A stretch of DNA of 22,002 nucleotides from Carex sylvatica (GCA_964058845.1 CAXKVR010000197.1:1-22002), one strand, 5' to 3'. Positions 1 through 8,347 are shown, counted from the first letter of the stretch. Numbers and translations: made by a program. The notes: generated by a model from the sequence alone, not told the origin.

Positions 1-100
1 GAGCAACTTGAACTGCAAATTCGGGTGAAATTAGTGATGAAAATTACAAACTAGGCCAGAGCAATACAAATTGCAATTTCTAAGACTAAATTAGATGTAG

Positions 101-1019
101 GTGTTGGAGAGTGTATCAAGTCCAGGCCTCGTATTGTCCACTGGAGGATCAATTAACACAATGGAAAATGTTGTGAGCCCTGCTTCAAAGGATGTTGTCA
201 GAGAAAGGTTAGTCTTTTTCTTTTCTTTCTATTTTCTTTTTTGAGAAAAGTGGTACAATCCATACAACCTGTTTTTTTTTTAAATATATACAAGTCCAGG
301 CCTCTTATTGTATGTTCAATTTAGTTTTCACAAAATGATAATGGTGGTTATTATCAGGTCCCATGAATTATATTTTGAAATAGAAATTACTTCAAATTTT
401 TTTTTTGTCGATAGAAGCGAGTTAATTTTTTTTCTTTTTTCTTGGCAGGTTTGAAAACTTCAATGCACAATATGAGAAGCTATATCTTGAGCAGTGCCTG
501 TGGAAAGTTTATGGTTACGAGTTGTGCAAATCTGTTCGCCAATCTGTTACTGATTTTCTGGTTCCTGCTTATAGATCATTCGTACAACAATTCGGGTATT
601 AAAACTAAAGTTTTGCATAACTTATCTTATTTATTTCACTTGGAATTTTGCAAATAGCATTGGTTTATTTTAATTAAGCAAAGGGGAAAGAAAAGAAAAG
701 CCAAAGGAAGGTGCATACATCAGTAAACAAAAATGGGAAAACCATGTTAATATAACTCTAAAATTTCTTCAAGAACCTTATTATTTTAGTTAGTTCAAGT
801 GTACTGAGCAAACAAGTGAACATCTAAAAACAAGCATATTCCTTGGTGTCTATAATTTCTTTTAAAATTTCATACATCAGAACCTGCTAATGTTTTATTG
901 GTTATATATTTTATAACATATGCAGGCATATGGTAGAGAATTGCATAAAATATACCCCAGAAGACATTGAAGTACTGGCTGGAAAACTCTTTCAAGAGAA
1001 AACCATGGAAACTCTTTAA
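101..1019 (+). CDS. EXO70: EXO70 exocyst subunit, last three exons (partial, 5' end outside window)
   Basis: C-terminal part of an Exo70 protein, the exocyst subunit that tethers secretory vesicles at the plasma membrane. Proposed exons are 101-207, 449-595 and 926-1019, all with GT-AG junctions and compatible phases; the stop TAA is at 1017-1019. Translation across the junctions contains RFENFNAQYEKLYLEQCLW, DFLVPAYRSFVQQFG and CIKYTPEDIEVLAGKLF, followed by KTMETL and stop. This matches the Exo70 C-terminal order (FN.QFEE..., LLPAYRSF..RFG, ...YIKYTPEDLE..L..LFEGKT). The preceding S/G-rich stretch (GLVLSTGG) matches the variable loop of plant EXO70A-type proteins. The linker between FG and IKYTPED is about five residues shorter than I recall for EXO70A1. 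A TAG lies just before codon GTG at 101, so 1-100 is read as intron ending in an acceptor (gatgtag). If instead it were exon, the gene would be broken. The several introns favour the EXO70A clade over the mostly intronless clades. Confidence 0.85.
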
Positions 1020-1222
1020 CAGAGTTAATTGATCTTTAAATTTACTTTTTTGGTTTTTTTTATAGGCTTAAAAATAATTTCAGGCCCAATAATTGCACTT
1101 AGAATCATAATGACAATGGTTTTATGGGCTAAAAAACAGTACAATTGTTGTTTTAATGGCCTTTTTTTTTTCCTTCTGTCTCAAGCTAGGCGGATACAAA
1201 TTATGAAACCATAGGTTATTGC

Positions 1223-1312
1223 ATCACTTTGATTTTTATTAATCGTCTGTTGCAAATTTCATCTATAGAATAATCACTGTGATTTTTATTAATTGTATGT
1301 TTTAATATCTCA
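1223..1312. repeat. Imperfect tandem duplication downstream of EXO70
   Basis: Two ~40-bp segments, 1223-1262 and 1273-1312, share TTTGATTTTTATTAAT-like cores (ATCACTKTGATTTTTATTAA) and similar flanks, offset by 50 bp. They lie about 200 bp past the EXO70 stop and may be in its 3' UTR. No function can be assigned. Confidence 0.5.
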
Positions 1313-1320
1313 TATTTTTT

Positions 1321-1656
1321 ATAACTCATCATGCTTCATATTTAATATTTACATTTTCATGGTTCAAATTGTCAATTCGAATCACTTAAAATGATATTCA
1401 TATTAAAATATTCTTGGGATAAAATTTTATAATTTCTGAATTTTTTTTTACTATTTTTGAAGTTGGGTACAAAAGTACTCTTTTCAGAAAGAGTGATTTT
1501 GTATCTATCTAAGAAATTAGTAAAAAAAAAATTCAAAAAATTTAAAATTTGATCTCCAAATATATTTTAATATATATATCATGTTAAGCGGTTTGGATCG
1601 ACAGTTTGAATTTTGAAAACAAAAATAAAAATGTGAGATATTGATCCTCCTCTCGA
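1321..1656. mobile_element. Palindromic MITE, copy a
   Basis: The two halves are inverted copies of each other. The left half (about 1340-1470) contains AAATTGTCAATTCGAAT, TTAAAATGATATTCATATTA and TTTTTTTTTACTATTTTTG. The right half (about 1500-1640), read in reverse, contains AAACTGTCGATCCAAAC, CTTAACATGATATATATATT and the same T-rich motif ending in ACTA. A short spacer around 1465-1500 forms the loop. The core matches copies at 12222-12537 and 12981-13310. The right end carries GATCCTCCTC, the inverse of the GAGGAGGGATC seen at the left of copy c. No transposase is encoded. Exact ends and target duplication are unresolved. Confidence 0.7.
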
Positions 1657-2387
1657 AAGAAATACTATATATCTGTAAAAGTAAAATTATACAAATGATA
1701 ACTTCAAGTATCATTCATATATTACTTTATTTATCTGTAAAAATTTCAGAACTATCATTTGATTCCTTAAAATTTTCAGTTTGAACCAAAACAACCCTAC
1801 ATTTAACATCCATTAAAAATAATTCTCATTTATCGTGCTGAATTAGTGATCAACACTACGTACAAATAATGTGAAAATCATGTCATCGAATATCATCTAA
1901 ATCAATACTAGCACCAATATCTGTGCCACAATAAATTAAACTAATATTCACATACATCTTGCCATATACCAGGAATATAATTATGATGTGAACAGGGACG
2001 TGGACCTTTATATTCGACATTAACATACTTTACAGAATTGTCAGGATATTCATGAATTAGTTTCACATAATAAAGTAAAATAATTTTTGTCTTATGTATA
2101 TATATATATGTGCTTTAATGGGCCATTTATTTCATGAATAATTTTCATAAATATTGTCAGGATATTCATGATAAAATGTAGGTTTCTTCGTTGGAGCAAA
2201 AAAAATTATAATATTTATAAAAAAAAATTAACAGACAAACGATCAGTGGTTGATTGTATAACTGGGTATTTTGTTCAATAAAACATGTTAGTGTACCACT
2301 TATTTCAAAATAAACAAAAAAGAAAAATAAACATCGCTCAAGACTTTATAAATACCTTAATTGATAATGAAGTGTTACTGTAGAATC
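1657..2387. other. AT-rich intergenic DNA with a short direct repeat
   Basis: No coding exon is recognised. A 19-bp direct repeat, ATTGTCAGGATATTCATGA, occurs at 2037-2055 and 2153-2171, 116 bp apart, with a short TA microsatellite between the copies (about 2096-2110). Confidence 0.6.
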
Positions 2388-2400
2388 AACAGTAACACCT

Positions 2401-3396
2401 CTGCTAAGCACTGTGGCTGAGACATATGTAGGGCTGGTAAAAAAATTCGTAATTCGTGATTTGATTCGGGTTTGATTTGAGTTTGATTTAAGTTTAATTC
2501 GATTCGAAATTGGTTCGAAATGAAACGAACCAAATCAGATTCAGTTCGAAATTAATTCAAACCAAATTCAAACTTAGCCTGGTTCGATCGAAATGGGTTC
2601 GCGAACTTTTATGGTTCGAATCTCATAGTAACATCGACCGTTCATTTATTTAATGAAATTAAAATCCAAGATAGAGAGTCATAATTTAACTTAGTCGATG
2701 CTTCATCGCTCTCAAATCTCAATAACATAGTTATCTTTCCGCCTCTCCCTAACTCACTCTCTCTTTTGCTCTAAAACCTAGCCGACGCTCTCGGTGACTG
2801 GCTATCTCTCCAGCCTAGACGACTGTCTCTCATCTCTCTTCGGCCGTCTCTCCTCCGCCTTCTCTACCTTTCGGATTCTCACTTCATTAGATGGTCCGAT
2901 CGAGAGTTTGCGAGTAAGCACTCAATGTACGATTACTTGTTTTACTGCATATTTTAGTTCTTGTATTTAATCATCTTTTTATGATTATTTGTTGTGATAT
3001 ATTTTTCATGAATAATTTTTAACTTAAAAACACTCATTTTATATCGATAAAAAAAAGCCATGTGAAAAAAAAATTAATGTATAAACTACCAGTATAACAA
3101 GGGTTGCTAAAAAATAATTTAGTTCGTAATTCGATTCAGATTTGATTCGAAAAATGTGTAGTTTGCAATTAATTCGATTCGAAATAGGTTTGATTCGAAA
3201 CGAATCAAACAAGGTCCGGTTCAAATCTTATTCAAACCAAACTCAAACCTAGAGTAAGTTCGATTTGGTTTGATTCGTTGCCATTCCTAGGCATATGCCC
3301 ACATGTGGGAGTTCTTAGGTTCGATCCTGACTAGCAGAATTTAGAGAGTGTGTGCGCCTATGGGCTAATGTCAAAAAAATAAAAAATAAAATAAAA
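2401..3396 (+). mobile_element. tRNA-derived SINE, split by a hAT element
   Basis: The element is about 136 bp once the hAT insertion at 2429-3289 and one copy of its 8-bp duplication are discounted. It has an A-box-like TGGCTGAGACA at about 2414 and a perfect B box GGTTCGATCC at about 3319. These are about 34 bp apart in the joined element, as in a tRNA-type internal Pol III promoter. The 3' end is an A-rich tail (about 3373-3398). Flanking target duplications are AACAGTAACACCT (2388-2400) and AACAGTAACATCC (3397-3409), identical over the first ten bases. The A/B box spacing, A-rich tail and flanking duplication together make a SINE the best reading. The family cannot be named. Confidence 0.7.
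2429..3289. mobile_element. Non-autonomous hAT-type transposon (insertion in the SINE)
   Basis: Ends are TAGGGCTGG... and ...CCATTCCTA, imperfect terminal inverted repeats of the plant hAT TAGGGNTGGCAA type. They are flanked by 8-bp duplications GACATATG (2421-2428) and GGCATATG (3290-3297), with one mismatch. Subterminal regions are full of GATTCGAAA/GGTTCGAA-type motifs, as expected for hAT subterminal repeats. A second left-end-like sequence (AGGGTTGCTAAAAAAT) appears at about 3101, so the element may be a chimera or hold a nested relative. The interior 2690-2920 is a C/T-rich leader with a possible donor (GCGA|GTAAGC) near 2910. It could be the 5' leader of a lost transposase gene. No transposase domain is visible. 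Confidence 0.75.
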
Positions 3397-3409
3397 AACA
3401 GTAACATCC

Positions 3410-3784
3410 CTAGTTTGCTTCGTCAGATGCAAGATGGAGGGATTAGATTATTTAGAGCTGACGTCAGTTGGTGTCATCCCACAAAATTCTCTCTCCCGCT
3501 TCACAAATTCGTTCTCCATTGCGCCCGGCGTCATTTTACCCGTTCTCACGCTCCCCACGTCATCGCATCCGATTCAATGAGGCTTTCTCGCTCTACCAAA
3601 AATCCCCCCTGTTCGACCACTCCGCCTCAAGCATCTAATCCCTACCACTACCCCCTCTCCTCCGCCGCCTCCTCTCTTTTGCCTCCCCTCTCTCCGCCGA
3701 ATTCCCGCCTGAATTCCAATCCAATCCTCTGAAACTCAGGACGAAGCAGCTTTCGCGCGGTCCCTGCTACACTGGTTCCGCTCT

Positions 3785-3818
<34 letters not shown>

Positions 3819-3990
3819 ATACTTTTCAAATCCACTGATCGAAGGTGATTTTCAAGAAGCACGCCATAACGGTGCCTAGAACCGAGACCCGCCAGAGCTA
3901 CCGGCGGAGTCTGTGAGAGCGCTCGGAGGTGTTGTAGAAGTGCAATCAAGAAAGACTGGAAGACCGTGTCCGCGGATTGATGTTTAATAG
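3410..3990 (+). pseudogene. Unrecognised 5'-gene-like remnant, GC-richer than surroundings
   Basis: A GC-richer island in AT-rich DNA. It contains a perfect bZIP/CRE-type site TGACGTCA (3459-3466), a pyrimidine-rich leader, and an ATG at 3577. That frame reads a serine/proline-rich stretch (MRLSRSTKNPPCS...) to a stop at 3730-3732. Another frame past that stop reads ETQDEAAFARSLLHWFRST up to a poly-C run, and after the run no frame stays convincingly open. The composition resembles the first exon of a gene for an organelle-targeted protein, but I do not recognise the protein. The stop, the frame change and the homopolymer suggest a broken fragment. An intact gene with a missed intron is less likely. 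Confidence 0.35.
3786..3818. repeat. Poly-C homopolymer, 33 bases
   Basis: An uninterrupted run of 33 C, preceded by CTCTA and followed by ATACTTTT. Long C/G homopolymers are rare in plant DNA compared with A/T runs, so either biological expansion or an assembly/sequencing error is possible. Confidence 0.9.
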
Positions 3991-4755
3991 TCCTTCGAGT
4001 TTTATTTCACATATAGTGCATCTTAACGATTCGATTATATTTGATTCGCAATTATTGATACCATATAGCATGTGAAATTGGAATCACATAAATCAATAGA
4101 AATTGACATTCATAGATATACAATTAAGTCGATTTTTTTTTTCACAAAAAAGGAAGCCACCTTTTAGTGCTCAATAATGAAAAAAAAAGTTAAAATAATT
4201 ATTCAAATTATGTTGACACAAAATATTTTACTCATATAATATACTAATATAACACAATGCATGCATGCAGAAATAAATATAATATCTAAGATAGTTAAAT
4301 AACTGTAGATAACCAGGACAGAAAATATAAAATATTACATAACTCATAGTACAATTTTGTACTTTTCAAGAAAGGTACAAAATATAATTAAATGCTGGTC
4401 TATACAAAGTTTTTTTTGTTTTTGTTTTTTTGTTGCTAACCATTAAGTAAAGTAAAATATAATTGAATGTTGGTCTTGAAATTAAAGGCAATATGAGTTA
4501 CATAGATTTTGTTGGCTCAACATTGAAAAGTTAGGGATCACTTTGTTATTTATCCTTAATTTGACCAGAGTACTATTGATAATAATTGTCAATCTTTTAA
4601 AATAAGATAATAAGATTAAAATACTAAATTTCAATCGGATTAGGCATCTTTGTAATATTGATTGAGCAACCAAAATAATTTTACTTTTGTTCTTGGATTG
4701 TAAATATTTTATAAAGTCACGTCTGGTCATTAGATTTCATTGTCCTCAATCATTA
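3991..4755. other. AT-rich intergenic DNA
   Basis: No exon, RNA gene or terminal-repeat structure is recognised here. Open frames are short and of low complexity. Confidence 0.6.
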
Positions 4756-5233
4756 CTGTGGGAGTAAAACTAGGGTGTTCTTAAGCTCACTAAGGTGTTT
4801 GGTGAGCTTAACTTCAAAATATATTATATCGGTTTCAAACAACAAATTTAAACATTTGAAATCCATCTACTATATAAGTGATGAACATAATGCAAAGATT
4901 TTAAGTTTTTGAATTATTTTAACATAAAGTCAAGTGGTTAAAATTAATTAGAAGGTTTATAAATTAATTTTAGTGTATTTATTTTATTTATTTTTTTGAG
5001 CACTTGATTTTATACAAAATTAATTTGAAATTATAAAAACTTTACATATAAATTCATCATTTGTGAAGTAAATCGGTTTCAACAATTTAGATTTATTGTT
5101 CGAAGCTAATCTAATAGATTTTGAAAAAAAATTTTGTTTTTTTTTGTTAAAGCCTTGACAATAGCTAGATTTTGAAATATAGCTCACCAAATACTTTGAT
5201 GAACTTAAGAACACCCTAGTTCTACCCTCATAG
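4756..5233. mobile_element. Long inverted-repeat MITE (~478 bp)
   Basis: Outer ends are inverted copies. The left reads CTGTGGGAGTAAAACTAGGG then TGTTCTTAAGCTCACTAAGG. The right, reversed, reads CTATGAGGGTAGAACTAGGG then TGTTCTTAAGTTCATCAAAG. Both continue with TTTGGTGAGCT and TTCAAAATMTA. Pairing extends inward: the left TAAGTGATGAACATAATGCAAAG and the reversed right AATGATGAATTTATATGTAAAG regions correspond, as do the AAGTCAAGTG / AAAATCAAGTGC segments. Most of the element could therefore fold as one hairpin. No coding capacity. A clear target duplication is not visible, so the superfamily is open. Confidence 0.75.
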
Positions 5234-5437
5234 TGGGCTCATCAAGTAGAGGGGAGTAGCTCCGATGGGCCCATCAAGACCTCGAAGTATAAATTGAAGA
5301 TTTGAGGTTTCAGTAGACCCAAAATCATACAACTTTTATATTGTTCTCTGCGGGCCCGCTTTATTTAAATAGAAAGCCTAACTCTGAAAGTAAGGCCTAT
5401 AAAAAGAGCACTGGACTGGGCCCCACCAATCAGATTG
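5234..5437 (+). promoter_or_regulatory. Site II-rich promoter region
   Basis: Three site II motifs (TGGGCY) lie at 5234-5239, 5266-5271 and 5417-5422, with a further GGGCCCGC at about 5352, a TATA-like TATAAAAA at 5398-5405 and a CCAAT at about 5426. Site II elements combined with a telo box (here 5790-5798) are characteristic of plant ribosomal-protein and snoRNA gene promoters. This fits the snoRNA found downstream. A MITE (5438-5584) separates this cluster from the leader, so the actual start site is uncertain. Confidence 0.5.
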
Positions 5438-5584
5438 CGTATCCTCTGAGATATATCAACTTTTGCGTGACCGACGTGTCCGGTGCCTATTCGGGGATGT
5501 AGGGGGTCAGTATTATGTGTGCTTTGAGATTCGCGTAGACCGTATTTAAAGTCACGCAAAGTTTGAGATATTTCAGAGGATACG
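5438..5584. mobile_element. Small MITE with ~34-bp terminal inverted repeats
   Basis: The left end is CGTATCCTCTGAGATATATC followed by AACTTTTGCGTGAC. The right end reversed is CGTATCCTCTGAAATATCTC followed by AAACTTTGCGTGAC. Total length is 147 bp with a non-coding centre. It interrupts the presumed promoter of the snoRNA host gene. The immediate flanks (GATTG / AATTC) do not give an unambiguous target duplication. Confidence 0.7.
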
Positions 5585-6160
5585 AATTCACTTGAGAAGC
5601 GGGGGGCGGCAGATGCTGATAGGAACCGTCCGATCCGCATCAAATTCGTTTGTGAACTTCGTGATTTGCGTTGATCAATTTCGCACGAATCTTAATGTAC
5701 TTATCGACAGAACCTAATTCCTCTCTCTCAATTTTTATAAACTGAGCAGCGGCGGCTACGAAATATTATCTCTCTCTGCCCTCCGACTATTAGGGTTTCT
5801 ATATTTCCTATATTAACTCCAATCTTGGCATTTCATTGTGCAATCCTTTCTTGTAGACAAATGGTAGCACACCTCCCCTGCCGGGTAATTATATCTTCGT
5901 CTTTGCTACGATTCTTTTACTCTTGTTTTGTAGCCATTGTTATGATTTTTAGTTAAGTTTCTGTTTGTTTATAATCCTTAATCGATGCACGGTGCTTACC
6001 CCGGGCTTATCTGAGAAATCTATTGAAGAATAAACCCCAATGCCTGTGCTAAATTCCAATGGCCATTCAGTGTTACAGATCACGAATTTTTTATGTATGA
6101 TTTGTGTCAAGAGATAGCAACAGTTCAATCTTTATCAGATTTCGTGTTTAAATTTGTATT

Positions 6161-6264
6161 CTCAATTCAGAGATGATGATCCTACTTTATCCGCGCTTCT
6201 GAGTTCATCAGTGAAGAATGGATAATTATGGTTGAATTTCTTGATCTGATCTGCAATTCGAGAA
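6161..6264 (+). ncRNA. Box C/D snoRNA, U15-like, with D and D' guides to adjacent 25S rRNA segments
   Basis: The C box ATGATGA is at 6173-6179, D' CTGA at 6199-6202, a C'-like GTGAAGA at 6211-6217, and the D box CTGA at 6246-6249. The closing stem pairs 6161-6171 (CTCAATTCAGA) with 6250-6262 (TCTGCAATTCGAG) with two one-base bulges, directly abutting C and D. Upstream of D, TGGTTGAATTTCTT (6229-6242) is complementary over 14 nt to the conserved 25S segment AAGAAATTCAACCA. Upstream of D', TTTATCCGCGCTT (6186-6198) pairs with the adjoining AAGCGCGGGTAAA with a single G-U. By the D+5 rule the D guide would direct 2'-O-methylation of the second A of GUGAAGAAAUUC. That is the site I associate with U15 in animals and plants and snR13 in yeast. 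The rRNA is recalled, not aligned here. Intronic location and a telo-box promoter fit a plant snoRNA. Confidence 0.75.
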
Positions 6265-6460
6265 TTATTCTTTTAGTTATGAATATTTTGGCTGTGAAAA
6301 TTAAATTGTAGCTTAAATATGTCATTTCTTCTTCAGATAATGTGTGATTGATAAAGCTATATTCTATCAAAGTCCATTTTGTTTTTCTTAAAATTAATTC
6401 ATTTTGATTATAGTTTGCCATTACCTGATGATGATTGAGTCCATTAATTGAGGTTTAAAC

Positions 6461-6512
6461 AGCTCCAGGTCCCTGATTAAGGGTGAACCTCCTGTGAGCT
6501 TTTATTCACATA
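6461..6512 (+). ncRNA. H/ACA-like hairpin 1
   Basis: The outer stem AGCTC (6461-6465) pairs with GAGCT (6496-6500). The inner stem AGG/CCCT pairs with AGGG/CCT around the loop GATTA (6475-6479). ACA (6508-6510) begins 15 nt after the CCT at 6491-6493, matching H/ACA pocket-to-ACA spacing. It is closely related to hairpin 2 at 6615-6672. Only one hairpin precedes the ACA, whereas plant H/ACA RNAs normally have two, so the class is provisional. Confidence 0.4.
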
Positions 6513-6614
6513 TGACTATATTGGACTATTTCTTAGTGAAAAATTGAAAGTTGTTGTTTTGTTTTTAACAAATTGAAATTTGAAATCAGTGAGGACTAGT
6601 CTGCAAAATGGATG

Positions 6615-6674
6615 CACTGTGAATCCAGGCCCCTGTTTAAGGGAGAACCTCCTGTGTGAAACAGTGTTAACATG
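6615..6674 (+). ncRNA. H/ACA-like hairpin 2
   Basis: The outer stem CACTGT (6615-6620) pairs perfectly with ACAGTG (6661-6666). The inner part AGGCCCCTGTTTAAGGGAGA is nearly the same as in hairpin 1. ACA lies at 6670-6672, 17 nt after the CCT at 6651-6653. The loop and inner stem are shared with hairpin 1, while the outer stem is entirely different in sequence yet still pairs. That is what selection on structure would leave. Confidence 0.4.
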
Positions 6675-7667
6675 ACAATTAAAACAGATACTTCTGAGGC
6701 ATACAATTTTCAATTTTAGATTTTGATTTAGTTTACTTGCTGGATACCAATTTTTTCTTTAAAATTTCATTATTTATTGGTATTTTTGAGAGATTATCCT
6801 AAATTCTCTGATACAACTGTGTTATCAGCTTAGGCAGTTGAGTAAATGAACTTACTGTAGATCAGTAAATTCTCTGCATTTGGATTGTTGTATGTGGTAG
6901 AATGGCAGTAGTTTGGTTTTTCAGATGTGCTTCAAAAGTGAAAGTTCATTGATCCTATTTTGGACATCTTCCTTCATTTAAAGGGATTTAAATCTCATGT
7001 ACTTTTGTTTTATCTAGAGCGAAATTTAATGTGCTCTTCTTCACCTGTGTTGCATAGAAAATGACTTCATTCCTATCAGCAGCCTCATTTGTAGGTAATA
7101 TTGTCCCTTGCTTATTATAATTAGAACTTATTGTTTATCTAGATGCACAATTTATTTAGGCAAATCAGTTTGATTTTTCATAAACTAAAATGAAGAACGT
7201 ATATGAATTATGGTTTTGGTCAATTGCAAAATTAGTTCAAGATAAAATTATGTACTTTTATTTAGGACATAAGTGTATTAGTATGAAAACCATCATTGGG
7301 ACTTCATGTTTATCCCTCCTTGTTTTGAAATTACTTCTCAAACAATTAACTGGAGTGCCATAATTAGGTGTCATCTTTTATATTTCCATTTGATGACTTA
7401 TTTGAAACATTTTTGAATGTCCTTTGATTAATTATTAGTTTCCAGGTATATATACCTCAAAAGTCAAAACCAATATGTAGAACTCTTGTAGCATTAATTA
7501 TATTATTTTTTTCAGTAATTAAAATGTGAATCCAAAATCAGGTGGTACAAAGAAACACCAGGTTGCAATTTACGATGGAAGTGCTAATATCAGTTTAGAC
7601 TTGTATTACTGGTATTTCAGGATAGTAATGCGCATGGAAGCAATTGTAGAACTTAAAATTGGGTTAG

Positions 7668-7816
7668 ACTTGAATGAGTTTGAGTCTCATATGTATTTTT
7701 CTTGTTTGTCAGATGAAGGAAATTTGTCTAATGTTATTTGTTTTACTTGAATGAGACTCATATGTATTTTTCTTGTTTGTCAGATGAAGGAAATTTGTCT
7801 AATGTTATTTGTTTTA
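7668..7816 (+). repeat. Recent tandem duplication (77 + 72 bp) containing a splice-acceptor-like site
   Basis: Segments 7668-7744 and 7745-7816 are almost identical, differing only by a small indel (TTTGAG lost) and one base near the junction. Each copy holds a T-rich tract ending in TTTGTCAG, so the host transcript may have two equivalent acceptors. Near-identity implies a recent event. Confidence 0.85.
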
Positions 7817-7919
7817 GTTACTCGCTGTGTTGACAGTTCACTTTTATGTGTTCTAGCAACTCTTTTTTTATGTTTCAGGTGGTAGCGGATGGTAACCTTT
7901 ATTCATTCCACCCACTTTT

Positions 7920-8347
7920 TTTTTTTTTGATGGTTAACTGGCAAGTGCCAAGTTAACAAATATATTATAAGAATTTTTTTTTACATCCTCCAATATGGCC
8001 CCTTTTAGCTATTTATTAAAATTTGCCTGTAGCATAATGCTACAGGCGCTTGCATAACCTTTATCCCTTACCCTTTTTTTTTTTCCTCTATATATGGTTT
8101 ACGAGAGGTGTATCCAATCATTAATTTCTAATATTGTGCTCTCAATGATCATTCCTGGTGGTCTATGCTTATTTATGAACCGTCTTTTGTTTCTTTCTCT
8201 CCATAGACTCTATGCTCTTGCCGCCCAATCTGAGTTTCATATTGCTCTTATTTGGTCGTTAAGTGCCGATCTTACTTCTAACCATATATGCTCCGGTTGG
8301 GCATTTGAGATTGTCCTATATGTCAAATTGAATTCAGTCATGAGGTC
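7920..8347 (-). mobile_element. Retroposon (LINE/SINE-like 3' end) with 17-bp target duplication
   Basis: Perfect 17-bp direct repeats TCATTCCACCCACTTTT flank it at 7903-7919 and 8348-8364. Immediately inside the left copy is a run of T (7916-7928 including the repeat), which is the poly(A) tail of a minus-strand insertion. Just upstream of the tail, on the minus strand, is an imperfect stem-loop (7935-7958, GTTAACTTGGCA paired with TGCCAGTTAAC), as in LINE/SINE 3' ends recognised by reverse transcriptase. Farther in is a perfect 23-bp palindrome (8025-8047). The 5' part (about 8100-8347) is not recognised; no Pol III B box is obvious. A processed transcript or a 5'-truncated LINE are both possible. 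Confidence 0.7.
8025..8047. repeat. Perfect 23-bp palindrome
   Basis: GCCTGTAGCAT and ATGCTACAGGC flank a single A, giving a perfect inverted repeat inside the retroposon. It could form an 11-bp stem if transcribed. Confidence 0.9.

Larger units (their letters stand above)
5700..7900 (+). other. Probable snoRNA host transcript (non-coding or weakly coding exons)
   Basis: A pyrimidine-rich leader carries an inverted telo box TTAGGGTTT (5790-5798), then ATG at 5861 reading MVAHLPCR up to a possible donor GG|GTAATT at 5885. The following ~1.2 kb is T-rich, like an intron, and holds the C/D snoRNA and two hairpins listed separately. Later acceptor-like sites, each a T-rich tract followed by CAG/TAG, precede short stretches at about 7061-7097, 7516, 7621, 7712, 7783 and 7880. 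I cannot join these into a recognisable protein. Host genes of plant snoRNAs may be ribosomal-protein genes or non-coding genes with poorly conserved exons; this looks more like the latter. Exon limits are tentative. Confidence 0.4.

Noticed and set aside
442..657. Open frame of 71 codons within the EXO70 region
   Set aside because: It is the wrong frame over exon 449-595 and runs into the intron. The Exo70 motifs lie in a different frame with proper splice sites.
3767..3949. Minus-strand frame ending in a poly-glycine tail
   Set aside because: The glycines come only from the poly-C run. The remainder matches nothing recognisable.
6428..6476. Second possible C/D snoRNA (ATGATGA at 6428, CTGA at 6473)
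   Set aside because: The spacing is short, no closing stem abuts the boxes, and the CTGA lies inside hairpin 1. No rRNA complementarity is evident.
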